From NCBI RefSeq assembly GCF_004382825.2, contig NZ_SDQO02000004.1, positions 248,001 to 312,000 of the forward strand: DNA of 64,000 nt. The letters run 5' to 3'. Under the pieces are notes generated by a model. The model had not been told where the DNA came from, made no database searches, and saw nothing but the letters and a program-made list of their open reading frames with translations. Positions 49,186 through 57,504 of this stretch are shown here, one piece after another. Source of the stretch: Corynebacterium silvaticum (GTDB lineage Bacteria > Actinomycetota > Actinomycetes > Mycobacteriales > Mycobacteriaceae). Made by a program: the position numbers and the translations under genes. Positions within the stretch are counted from its first letter, which is position 1. Each line of letters begins with the position of its first letter.

Positions 49186-49712
49186 TGCTGCGGGCGATTT
49201 GGGCGCAGTCCTGCGACGGAGTCATCGGCAATGGGGTCGATATGCCCTGGCATTTGCCCGAGGATCTCGCTCATTTTAAAAAAACCACGCTTGGCTGCCC
49301 AGTCATCATGGGGCGCAAGACGTGGGAGTCGCTGCCGCCGGCTTTTCGCCCGCTGCCGGGACGCCACAACTACGTACTTTCCCGCTCCGCAGCCGGTCAG
49401 TGGAGCGCCGGTGCCTGCGTGGTGAGCAAGCTACCCGACGTCCCAGACGCGTGGGTCATGGGAGGCGGACAAATTTATGCGGCAACCCTACCTAAGGTGG
49501 AGGAAGTAGTACGCACCATCGTGCGCATTGAGCTTCTCGACGTCCTCGGCAACTCCGCGGTTTCCGCCCCTGCGCTTGGCCCCGAGTTTGAGATCGTATC
49601 GGAAACTGAGTGGATGGCGTCGATAAGTGGAAAAGTGAACGAAGACTACCAAGCAGTAACTTCCCCACAGCCGCTGCACTACAAATTCCAAAGGTTGCGA
49701 CGCACTCCCTGA
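49185..49712 (+). CDS. folA: Dihydrofolate reductase
   Basis: Regenerates THF after thymidylate synthase. 175 residues: IGNGVDMPWHLPEDLAHFKKTT with the substrate-binding acidic residue, VIMGRKTWESLP, and WVMGGGQIYAATLP. Co-translated with thyA (TAATG junction). Confidence 0.95.
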   Translation: MLRAIWAQSCDGVIGNGVDMPWHLPEDLAHFKKTTLGCPVIMGRKTWESLPPAFRPLPGRHNYVLSRSAAGQWSAGACVVSKLPDVPDAWVMGGGQIYAATLPKVEEVVRTIVRIELLDVLGNSAVSAPALGPEFEIVSETEWMASISGKVNEDYQAVTSPQPLHYKFQRLRRTP

Positions 49713-49730
49713 ACCAGTCATGATGGTGGG

Positions 49731-49982
49731 ATGAAAGAACACGTAACTATTTACGCGGCCGACTGGTGCCCCTTCTGCCAGCGACTCATCGGTGCACTCA
49801 AGCGCACCAACACTCCGTTTACGCTTGTCGACGTGGAGACCGATGCCCAGGCCTCCGAATGGGTCAAATCCGTTAATAACGGCAACCGCATCGTCCCCAC
49901 TGTCAAGTACTCGGACGGCACCACCGCCACCAATCCTCCAGCCTCCGACGTTCGCCGCAAGCTGGAAGAACTCACCGCTTAA
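49731..49982 (+). CDS. mrx1: Mycoredoxin/glutaredoxin-like protein
   Basis: A small oxidoreductase that removes mycothiol from protein disulfides. 83 residues, thioredoxin fold, with active-site Cys13-Pro-Phe-Cys16 and the cis-Pro region RIVPTVKYSDG. C. glutamicum has its mycoredoxin gene in the same place after thyA-folA. It converges on cobF and overlaps it by 4 bases. Confidence 0.88.
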   Translation: MKEHVTIYAADWCPFCQRLIGALKRTNTPFTLVDVETDAQASEWVKSVNNGNRIVPTVKYSDGTTATNPPASDVRRKLEELTA

Positions 49983-50734
49983 TCCGTAAGCTCACGGAGC
50001 AAGTAGGTATCCATAATCCACCCATGCTCGGCGCGAAGCGTTCGCTTCAAATCAGCGACCTGCGCGCCGATCTCTTTGACGTATCCTTCCCGGATGATCT
50101 GCTGTGGCGTGCCCAGGAAAGCGCCCCACCACATGTAAGTGTGCTCGGTGGCAACATCCATCCAAGCCGACTTGCCGTCAAGCATGACCACACAATTCCG
50201 ACGATCTTTTTCCGACGTAGACGCAAGATTGCGCCCTGTGGTGATATGAATAGCCTCGCCGATGCGGTTGAGCAGAATCCCATGCGCCGCAGTAAGAACC
50301 TGAACAGCGGTAATCCCGGGGATTACCTCAACAGAGCACTCAAGGTCCTCTAGCTTCTGCATATGATCGATGATCCGCAACGTGGAGTCATAAAGTGAGG
50401 GATCGCCCCACACAAGAAACGCTACGGTCCCGTCCTCCGAAGAGGCACCCCGGATCGCCTCTGCAAGGAGGTTCGCGCGCTCTTTATGCCAGCGCAATAC
50501 CTCTGCATCGTAATCCTTGGGGTCACGATCCCGCTCCGGGTCAGTCACCGCCACAATCGGCGTTCCTGGCACATGCGCATCCACAATCCCCTGGCGTAAA
50601 GCCAGCAGATCCGATTTGGTCTCCCCCTTATCAAGCGCGACCACCGCTTGAGCGCGACGAAGCCCCGAGATTGCCTGCAAGGTCAAAAACTCGGGGCTAC
50701 CTGCGCCAATTCCTATAACAAGTATTGTGCGCAC
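49979..50734 (-). CDS. cobF: Precorrin-6A synthase (deacetylating) CobF
   Basis: A SAM-dependent corrin C-1 methyltransferase of the aerobic B12 pathway. 251 residues with the tetrapyrrole-methylase fold: VIGIGAGSPEFLTLQA, VAFLVWGDPSLYDSTLRII, VEVIPGITAVQVLTAAHGI. No other cob genes are in the window, so its role without them is unclear. Confidence 0.9.
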   Translation of the reverse strand: MRTILVIGIGAGSPEFLTLQAISGLRRAQAVVALDKGETKSDLLALRQGIVDAHVPGTPIVAVTDPERDRDPKDYDAEVLRWHKERANLLAEAIRGASSEDGTVAFLVWGDPSLYDSTLRIIDHMQKLEDLECSVEVIPGITAVQVLTAAHGILLNRIGEAIHITTGRNLASTSEKDRRNCVVMLDGKSAWMDVATEHTYMWWGAFLGTPQQIIREGYVKEIGAQVADLKRTLRAEHGWIMDTYLLRELTD

Positions 50735-50740
50735 AGTTGT

Positions 50741-51019
50741 TTATTCGTCGTCTTCATCGTCGTACAAAGCGGCGCGATCAACCTCGGTGAGAAGAGCGTT
50801 CACGTTGGCATAATCGATGGAATGCTGCTGATGAAGGTAACGATCGCACACTGCAGACAGCTGCTTTGCATCAAACTTATTAAGCGTTAAAATCCGACGG
50901 CTGGTTCCGTCCTCTGCGGTCTCATCGAGAGCAAGAACGGCAGTTCCTTTTTCCTCAACCACAGTCGCGGTAATGGCACGACGCTCAACATCGTGAAAAA
51001 TAGGGTGCTTGTCAGTCAT
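50741..51019 (-). CDS. Small acidic conserved-type protein, function unknown
   Basis: 92 residues from ATG 51019, which is preceded by a good GGAGGA site. It begins MTDKHPIFHDVERRAITATVVEEKG, has a central strand-rich part and ends in an acidic DDEDDE tail. It lies 6 bases before cobF on the same strand. I do not recognise a domain. Confidence 0.65.
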   Translation of the reverse strand: MTDKHPIFHDVERRAITATVVEEKGTAVLALDETAEDGTSRRILTLNKFDAKQLSAVCDRYLHQQHSIDYANVNALLTEVDRAALYDDEDDE

Positions 51020-51202
51020 GACATTTTCCTCCACACTTTTGAATCTCTCAACGAGCAACTGCTTCCAGCATAGAGGGCAAAACACACTTGCGGGAAGCTT
51101 TTCGCTTCCCAATACCAGCCAATTCTTAACTTCCTAGCAGTGTGCGGTATTCTTTTTGCCGAAGGCTCTTAGATCTCCACGATCTTCCCTCGATGCCTTT
51201 GC

Positions 51203-51275
51203 GCCCTAGTAGCTCAGTGGATAGAGCACGGCTCTCCTAAAGCCGGTGTCGGAGGTTCGATTCCTCTCTGGGGCA
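51203..51275 (+). tRNA. tRNA-Arg (anticodon CCU)
   Basis: 73 bases folding into a cloverleaf: acceptor GCCCTAG/CTGGGGC, D arm with AGCTCAGTGGATAGAGC, anticodon stem CGGCT/AGCCG around CTCCTAA (CCT), TPsiC arm GGAGG-TTCGATT-CCTCT. Discriminator A; CCA is not encoded. Confidence 0.95.
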
Positions 51276-51280
51276 CTTTT

Positions 51281-51330
51281 AAAATCCTCTTCTACCTGTA
51301 CTTTTATGGGTAGGAGAGGATTTTATTTTT
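51281..51330 (+). terminator. Rho-independent terminator of tRNA-Arg
   Basis: A 16-bp stem (AAAATCCTCTTCTACC with GGTAGGAGAGGATTTT, one G-U pair) followed by a T-rich run, starting 5 bases after the tRNA. Confidence 0.85.
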
Positions 51331-51421
51331 GCTGTTTTGGGGCTTTTTGAGGTGCTTTTGTCGTGGGAATGTCGTGGAATTTATATTCCCTATGCGCTAG
51401 ACCCCACCTTCTCTTCCCCGG

Positions 51422-51491
51422 GCCTGCATTTCCATAGACAAAGTCCTCGTATCATGCCGCAAAGCCCCCTTTTGTCTATGGAAATGCAGGC
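51422..51491. repeat. Long inverted repeat 1 downstream of tRNA-Arg
   Basis: Perfect 21-bp arms at 51422-51442 and 51471-51491 (outer ends GCCTGCATTT / AAATGCAGGC) with a 28-base loop. There is no T-run. It is too long for an ordinary terminator and lies in a gene-free region. Confidence 0.85.
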
Positions 51492-51515
51492 TACGTCACC
51501 CCGCCTCCCAAAAAA

Positions 51516-51595
51516 TTGTCGTTTTTGAGAACGCTAGAAATCCCCACCTGGCGTTTTACAAAGCACACCCTCGCTAGCGTTCTCAAAAACGACAA
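51516..51595. repeat. Long inverted repeat 2, before the ABC importer operon end
   Basis: Perfect 22-bp arms at 51516-51537 and 51574-51595 (outer ends TTGTCGTTTT / AAAACGACAA) with a 36-base loop. It begins 24 bases after repeat 1 and ends 12 bases past the stop of the ATPase gene, so it may also terminate that operon. Confidence 0.85.
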
Positions 51596-51606
51596 ATACA
51601 GCAGTC

Positions 51607-53082
51607 TCAGAGGAAACCTCTGCTGTTTTCCCCGCAATGCTCTGCTACGAGTTGTTCATCGTGGGTAACAAAAACAACTCCTATCCCGCTGCGGCACAAG
51701 TCGTGCAGCACCGCCATCACACGTGCTGCGGATTCTGGGTCAAGTGCAGAGGTTATCTCGTCGCATAGGAGAACTGCCGGTTGTGTGGCTAGGGCGCGGG
51801 CAATGGCAACGCGTTGTCGTTGCCCACCAGAAAGTCCCGAAGGCAAGCGATAAGCGAGCTCCCTAGATATGCCTACGCGTTCGAGCAGCTCTACTGCCTG
51901 TTGCGTGGCCTCTTGACGGCCAATCATCCGCCGTTTTCCTACTCTCCCTAACCACCGCTTCTGGGTAGTGGCATCGCGTACGGCGCGAGCAACCGCGTCG
52001 ACAGCTCGCATCTTTGGGTTAAGGGTGGATGCCGGATCTTGAGGGATTATCTGCAATTTTTTCGCATGCAATCGCGGCCACGGTGTAGACGCCTCACGGT
52101 GTATGCCGCGGTATTCCACTGTCCCTCGCCCTTGAAGATTACTTCCCGCTAAGTACCTCAACAGCGTTGATTTTCCGCTGCCAGATGCCCCCATAATGGC
52201 AAGCATTCGGCCAGGTACAACGGTAAAGGATAGGTCTGAGAAAAGGGTCGCCCCCTCATCGGTTGCATAGCTTAAGCCCGAGGCTCGCAAACATGAGTTC
52301 GCCTCTTCCTGCAACACCATGTCTGTCGCCGATTCCCCGCGCAGAGTCTGCGCCGGTTCACCAGCAGCACCCGGCGCTAGCGCCGCATCTCCATCAGCAT
52401 CAGCAGTCACACCGCCAGCAGCACCAACGCCCTTATCCCCAACATAAACATGAGCATCCAGCAGATCGTGAAAAGCCCCAAGCCGATGCCCCGTGATAAT
52501 GATGGCAACCCCGGAGTCGGCCACGCTGCGTAGGAGGGACGCGATGGTCTTGGCTGTCACGGGATCGAGACCGGCAAAAGGCTCATCTAGCGCGATAACG
52601 CGGGGTTTCCTAGACAGCGCTCGGGCTAAGGCCACTCGGCGTTGTTGTCCGCCGGAAAGCTGGTGGAGGCGCTTTGCCGCAGTGTCAGCGGGTAGGCCCA
52701 CGCTGTGCAGAATCCCTGGGACATCCGCTGTAGGCGCTAGCTCGGTGAGCATCGCGTGGATCGTCATGAGTGGTGGAAGTTCGGCACCTGGGTCTTGTCC
52801 GACAAAGGCGACTTCTTCACGGCGAAAGCGCGCAAGTTCCGCAGCGCTGAGGCCCGTGGGATCGACTCCCCATACAGACAACGTCCCGGTCACCGTAGAT
52901 CCCGCTGGTCTCTCCCCAATCAGGGCGAGCAAGAGGGTGGTCTTCCCGCATCCGCTAGGGCCGATGAGTGCTGTGATACTGCCAGCCTGAGCGCATAGTG
53001 CAGTGGTGGGGACAAGTTCGATGGCTTCTAGCGTCACTGCGATATCCGCCCGAATAAGAGGGCCGTTTGATGGCGTCGTCAT
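51607..53082 (-). CDS. Double ATP-binding protein of an Opp/Dpp/Nik-type importer
   Basis: 491 residues with two fused ATPase domains, equivalent to DppD plus DppF. Domain 1: Walker A GPSGCGKT, signature LSGGQQRRVALARAL, Walker B VIALDEPFAGLDP. Domain 2: GASGSGKS, LSGGQRQRVAIARAL, VLLCDEITSALDP and the H-loop VFVTHDEQ. A ~70-residue Ala/Gly/Asp-rich linker joins them. ATG 53082 overlaps the preceding permease stop as ATGA. This is the only fully intact component of the importer besides the second permease; its context is metallophore-like uptake. Confidence 0.9.
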   Translation of the reverse strand: MTTPSNGPLIRADIAVTLEAIELVPTTALCAQAGSITALIGPSGCGKTTLLLALIGERPAGSTVTGTLSVWGVDPTGLSAAELARFRREEVAFVGQDPGAELPPLMTIHAMLTELAPTADVPGILHSVGLPADTAAKRLHQLSGGQQRRVALARALSRKPRVIALDEPFAGLDPVTAKTIASLLRSVADSGVAIIITGHRLGAFHDLLDAHVYVGDKGVGAAGGVTADADGDAALAPGAAGEPAQTLRGESATDMVLQEEANSCLRASGLSYATDEGATLFSDLSFTVVPGRMLAIMGASGSGKSTLLRYLAGSNLQGRGTVEYRGIHREASTPWPRLHAKKLQIIPQDPASTLNPKMRAVDAVARAVRDATTQKRWLGRVGKRRMIGRQEATQQAVELLERVGISRELAYRLPSGLSGGQRQRVAIARALATQPAVLLCDEITSALDPESAARVMAVLHDLCRSGIGVVFVTHDEQLVAEHCGENSRGFL

Positions 53083-53855
53083 CGTGTCTCCTTCTGCCCT
53101 ATCAAAGCCATGACCGCGATGGATGCCACCGCCAGCATGGCTGCCGGAGCCAGGACGGCAAAGGGATTGAGGGTGATTCCCCCGGCATTGTCGCGCACCA
53201 TGACTGACCAGGCAAACTCCCCCAAACGTGCTCCCACGCCAAGGAAGCTTGCCACGGCTAGTAGGTGCAATGCCTCCACTACTCTTAAGCCCCATACTGA
53301 ACGCAGTACTGCAGACATGTTGGGCAAAATGTCGCGCATAATCACGGAGATGTCAGAGGCCCCCGCGTTCCGAGCAGCTTGGACATACCCCGAGTGCGCT
53401 ACCGGGTATGCCGCAGCAGCGATGACCCGTGCAGCGTAGGGTGAACCGACGACCACCGCCACTACGACCAAAAGCCATAGGCCAGAATCCGGATACAGCA
53501 CGGAGACAAGAAGAAGCACGATAACCGCTGGTACCAAGATCGTGGCGTCGGCACATGTCTCTACGATGAAACCCAGCTTTGGCTTTAAAACGCCAAAGCA
53601 GCCGACGATGGCACCTACCGCTGTGGTCAACGTTCCCGCAACCACAGCGGTGAGGATAAGCGCTTGTCCTCCATGCAGCACAGCACTGACTACACTGCGC
53701 CCCAGATGGTCAGTTCCCAATAATGCGCTGTTTCCTGCTGTATCAAAGGGCAGTCCTGCCGCCGCAGTCGGCGCGGGCAGATGAAAAAGCTGGGCGACGA
53801 GCGGCCCATATATGGCTGTAGCTAATACGAGCAGCGCAAGTATTTTCCGTGTCAT
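53079..53855 (-). CDS. ABC importer permease, DppC-like
   Basis: 258 residues from ATG 53855 (MTRKILALLV). About five or six helices; the LLGTDHLGRSVVSAVLHGGQ segment is the DppC/OppC hallmark, and the EAA loop is YVQAARNAGASDISVIMRDILPNM. Its ATG overlaps the stop of the DppB-like gene (ATGA), and its stop overlaps the ATPase start likewise, so the cluster is translationally coupled. A frameshift in the preceding gene makes the two permeases read as one 576-residue protein; two separate genes is the better reading. Confidence 0.88.
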   Translation of the reverse strand: MTRKILALLVLATAIYGPLVAQLFHLPAPTAAAGLPFDTAGNSALLGTDHLGRSVVSAVLHGGQALILTAVVAGTLTTAVGAIVGCFGVLKPKLGFIVETCADATILVPAVIVLLLVSVLYPDSGLWLLVVVAVVVGSPYAARVIAAAAYPVAHSGYVQAARNAGASDISVIMRDILPNMSAVLRSVWGLRVVEALHLLAVASFLGVGARLGEFAWSVMVRDNAGGITLNPFAVLAPAAMLAVASIAVMALIGQKETR

Positions 53856-54809
53856 ACATTCACTTTCGGGGTGCACACGACTTTGAGAATGTCCGCCATC
53901 GTCAGTAGGAGGAGGATCAGTGCGCCAGTGGTTGCCAGGACCGCAAGAAGCACGGACACATCGCGCTGAGAAACAGCCGTGGCCACGGGTAAGCCCCACG
54001 CCAGGGTGGTTAAAGAGCGCTTCTACTGAGACTGTGCCGGCAATGAGAACACCGGCAGATGTTGCCATTGAGGTGGCAAAGCTAGGAAGCGCCAGCGGCA
54101 GCACGTGTCGTCGTAACAGGCTCGTACCCGTGATTCCCGCAAGGACGGCGCTGTGTACAGGTCGCGTGGAGGTGGCGTCGATAAGCGCTGCGCGCAGCAC
54201 TCTGGAATTCCACGCAACCTGGGGTATCACAAGCACGAGCACGGGCAACACGTACATAGCCATTGAGCTGGGTAGGCCGCCGTCGATAATCGTGACGGCT
54301 GGCAGTACCCCCAGCCCCAGGGCGAACACGGCCACGAGAAAGACGCCGATCACGAATTCCGGGAGCGCAATAATGCTTGTCGACGCCCACTCTAATCCCC
54401 GAGACAGCCCCGACCGGGGTGGCCGCTGAACCCACCAGATGGAGGTTGCGATCGATAGGACTGCGGTAAGTCCAAAGGCACTTCCCGTGGTGGTGATTGT
54501 TACTGGCAAGGCCGTGGCCAAGAGCTCGGAGATAGGTCTTCCATGAACAGATACCCCAAAGTCACCGGTCAACGCTTTTCCTAGCCAGTGTAGAAACCGC
54601 GTCGCGGGAGGTCTGTCCAACCCCAGGCTTTGCTCAAGACTCGCGATAGCCTCCGGGGTTCGATTTGCTCCCAAAAGCGAGGCTGCCGCTTTTCCGGGGA
54701 GTCGATCAATGGCAAAAAAGACAAGACCTAAAACCACGAGCAGTGCACCCGCACGAATAGCGAGCCGTGGGAAAAGCCAGGTACAAGCGCGGGAAACTGC
54801 TTTTAGCAC
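53852..54809 (-). pseudogene. ABC importer permease, DppB-like, frameshifted near the 3' end
   Basis: DppB/OppB-type permease: SLGLDRPPATRFLHWLGKALTGDFGVS, several helices, EALFNHPGVGLT. After this the frame turns into a low-hydrophobicity sequence and runs into the next gene. Removing one base from the GGG at 53987-53989 restores VATAVSQRDVSVLLAVLATT, a last membrane helix and a TGA overlapping the dppC ATG. So a single-base insertion replaces the last ~45 residues. Start ATG 54809 overlaps the binding-protein stop. Confidence 0.85.
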
Positions 54810-56346
54810 GTTTTAGGCCTTTTTACGGTCTCTAGGAGAACACGTCCGTAACCGGGAGCTTTGGGCAAACCGGACAGGCCTTTGGCCGCAATGTCCACGC
54901 CGTCCGATGCGCCCCAGACCAAGTAACCGCCGCGCTCGAACTCAATTTTTTGGAGTTTTTTGCTGAGCTGGTCAATCTTTGCCTGGTCAGTAGACGCGAG
55001 CAGTTCAGCATAAGCCGCGTCGAACTCGGCATCGTGGAAGTTGGACTCGTTTGATTTCGACGCCCCGTTGAGTACTTTTCCGGCAAAGAAGAGCACAGAA
55101 TCATTGGTTCCCCAGTAGCCGCAATACAGGTCTACTTTGGTCCAGGTGCTGTCATAAAATTGGCCAGATTCCTGCTCCACCACCTTAATACGCACCCCGA
55201 TCTCCCCCAGCTGTTCGGCGATAACCTTCATGGCTTCAACCTGGCCGGGTGCTTCTGGGGTGACAAAAAGATCGTAGGTCTTGGAGGTATCAAAACCGGC
55301 TTGATCCAGCAATGCCTTTGCTTTCTCCACGTCACGGTGGCGCACCAACGATGAATCGATATTGGGATCGCCGGTGCCCAGGATGTCATGAGCAACGCTG
55401 CCGTACCCTGACAACGCCCGCTGTACTACCTGCTCACGATCAACGCCCAGCCGCAGGGCCTCACGGACTTTCGGATCGGCAAAAGGTCCATCGGATGTGC
55501 GCATGATCAGAGGAATCACGGAGTCATGAGAACGCTTAATGATCTGAACATTGTCGTTGTTTTCTGCAGACCTTGCGGCAATGGGGCCTACTGCTTGCGC
55601 AAGATCAATCTGCCCTGCGAGCAGTGCGTTCGTCATAGCCGTGGTGTCTTCAAAAGGAACAACATGGATCTCTTCAAAGCCTGCGACCGTGCCATGATAG
55701 TCGTCGAATCGCTTCAGCTTTGCTGATCCATTATCCCAGCTCACCAGCTGGAAAGGACCTGATCCCACTGGTTTTTCTGGCGAGGATCCTTCTTTCATCA
55801 CAAAAGTCATCAGGCGAGCAAGCATCGGCAGCTGGCTGTTGGGGGTCGCTGTCTTCATCTGCACGGTGCGTTCGCCAGAAGCAACGATGGAGCCGTGTTC
55901 CACGGGGAGTCTAAAACCATTGGCTTCGTCGGAAAGCATCTTGGTCAGCGACCACACCACGTCTTTGGGCGTGACTGCTGAGCCATCGTGGAACTTTGCG
56001 CCAGCAGCGATGGTGAACTCCCATTCCATGGGGTTGAGTTGTTTCCACTGCTCCATGAGGCGCGGGGCAACGATCTTGCCTGCGCCGGGAACCGTCAGAG
56101 CCTCCCAAATGAGAGAGCAGATAAGCATGTCGGAATCATTGGGCAGCAGCTTATAGGGGTCACGCTGGGCGCTCGCGGCCTTACCTAGCGCGCCGACTTT
56201 AAGGACCTTTCCCGAGGCCTCCGAGGTTTTTCCCAGACGAACCGTTGCTTGAGGTGTTGCCCGAGGTACAGCTTGCCACGGTAAAGGCTCCGAGGCCGAG
56301 CGCAGCGATGCTGGTTAAGAACTGGCGACGAGAAAGGTTACTCATT
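54803..56346 (-). pseudogene. Opp/Nik-type substrate-binding lipoprotein, frameshifted
   Basis: An SBP_bac_5 family solute receptor. From ATG 56346 the protein starts MSNLSRRQFLTSIAALG with a Tat-like RR motif and a lipobox ending TVASC (Cys26). It then hits a stop after ~44 residues; the rest, over 480 residues, is in another frame (KVLKVGALGKAASAQRD, SLIWEALT, EWEFTIAAGAKFHDGSAVTPKDVVWSL). Removing one base from the T5 run at 56227-56231 joins them. Without the repair the main part lacks its signal peptide. It is the first gene of the leftward importer operon. Confidence 0.87.
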
Positions 56347-56505
56347 TTCCACCCTGATTGTTTCGAAATTACAACAAGTATTTTTGCTTTGACTTAAAGA
56401 ACCGCAGGACCTCTTCCCACGCCCAGAATAATCTGGCAAGGCTGCCCTAAATATAACCCCTCCCGCCAGTGAAATTGAAAATAAATCCCATTTAAGCCTT
56501 TACGC
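56347..56505. promoter_or_regulatory. Divergent promoter region of the importer and metallophore operons
   Basis: About 160 AT-rich bases between the binding-protein start and the oxygenase frame, which should hold both promoters. The one clear operator is the DtxR box at its right side (listed separately). A second box near the leftward gene was not found. Confidence 0.5.
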
Positions 56506-57504
56506 ATGATTGCAAAAAGGTTAGCCTCACCTCCATGCAAAAAAATCTTTATAGATGACGCACTCTCACACCGATTAATTAAATCTGCCGACGAACTCGC
56601 AGCGCTCTCGTCCATCAACGACCCCGAATCTGCCGCAGCCATCGATACGCTTCTCGACGATGAACTCGCCGATCTACGCGACGTTATCTGCCTCGATCCA
56701 CGCCAACACGCCGCCCTCATCTCGGGACTTCCTTTCCCTGCGGTCAACGGCCCCACCCCGGCTTCGTGGCAAGAATGCCGCGGCAAAGTCCGAACGTGGC
56801 GGTTCATGCTTGCCATAGTGGCATCCGCGGTAGGACGTCCCTTCGGTTGGCTAGGACAACAAGAAGGACGCCTCATTACCGATCTCGTCCCCACCAAGGG
56901 CCAAGAAGCACAACAGGTGGGTGCGAGTAGCAGCACTTCCCTCACACTGCATACCGAGGATGCTTTTCATCCCCGCCGTTCTACCCACTTTGCACTGTTT
57001 GGGCTCCGCAACCCAAAAAAAGTAGGGACGACTTTAGCGCCTTGCGATCAAGCCTGGAAACACTTAGACGCGGATTCCCGCAAAGTCCTTATGACTCCCG
57101 GCGCGGTCATCCTGCCCGATGACTCCTACGCTGACTTTGACAACTCAGCCCCGGAGTCCATGACCGCCGTGTGGGAACGCGACCATGGTCTAGGTTTGCG
57201 TTTTGATCCCTCTTATACCGATCGTTCAACCGGATCACCACGCTGGTGGCAGGCCTATGAACAGCTCGCCGCAGCGCTCGATTCGGTGACATATTCAGTG
57301 CCCATCGAACCGGGGCAGCTAGTAATCATCAACAATGACACCTGTGTACACGGCCGAGTCCCCTTCACAGCAGACTACAACGGAACCGATCGTTGGATGC
57401 TCCGCATTAATATGATGGAGCACAATACCCAGCGTTTACCCTCTGAATCAGCAGAGCCCGGTTATGGGCAGCGCATCCGTTGCATCGACGGGCAGGTCCT
57501 ATGA
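56506..57504 (+). CDS. Fe(II)/2-oxoglutarate amino-acid oxygenase (clavaminate synthase/AsnO/VioC-like)
   Basis: Expected to hydroxylate a free or carrier-bound amino acid using Fe(II), O2 and 2-oxoglutarate. In the 332-residue frame, His149-x-Glu151 (LTLHTEDAFHPRR) and His282 (CVHGRVPF) form the metal triad and Arg296/Arg300 (DRWMLR) can bind 2-oxoglutarate. The start is problematic: ATG 56506 puts the DtxR box inside the gene, while ATG 56534 directly after the box is one base out of frame because of an A7 tract (56538-56544). With A6 the protein would begin MQKIFIDDALSH. The gene may therefore be off in this strain. Stop overlaps the next start (ATGA). Confidence 0.8.
   Translation: MIAKRLASPPCKKIFIDDALSHRLIKSADELAALSSINDPESAAAIDTLLDDELADLRDVICLDPRQHAALISGLPFPAVNGPTPASWQECRGKVRTWRFMLAIVASAVGRPFGWLGQQEGRLITDLVPTKGQEAQQVGASSSTSLTLHTEDAFHPRRSTHFALFGLRNPKKVGTTLAPCDQAWKHLDADSRKVLMTPGAVILPDDSYADFDNSAPESMTAVWERDHGLGLRFDPSYTDRSTGSPRWWQAYEQLAAALDSVTYSVPIEPGQLVIINNDTCVHGRVPFTADYNGTDRWMLRINMMEHNTQRLPSESAEPGYGQRIRCIDGQVL
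56516..56534. promoter_or_regulatory. DtxR-type iron operator
   Basis: AAAGGTTAGCCTCACCTCC agrees with the DtxR consensus TTAGGTTAGCCTAACCTAA at 14 of 19 positions, including the whole AGGTTAGCCT core. It lies just before (or within the first codons of) the oxygenase gene, implying repression by DtxR when iron is plentiful. Confidence 0.8.

Noticed and set aside
51203..51275. tRNA-Arg as an integrase attachment site for an island carrying the metallophore genes
   Set aside because: No integrase gene and no repeat of the tRNA 3' end were seen at the far side (up to 64 kb).
53079..54809. A single fused DppB-DppC permease of 576 residues
   Set aside because: One-base removal restores two normal genes with an ATGA overlap, and the joining segment does not look like a protein linker.
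51622..56346. Nickel-specific (Nik) transporter
   Set aside because: The family includes Nik, but no nickel enzyme genes are near and the divergent partner operon points to a chelator; substrate cannot be read from the sequence.
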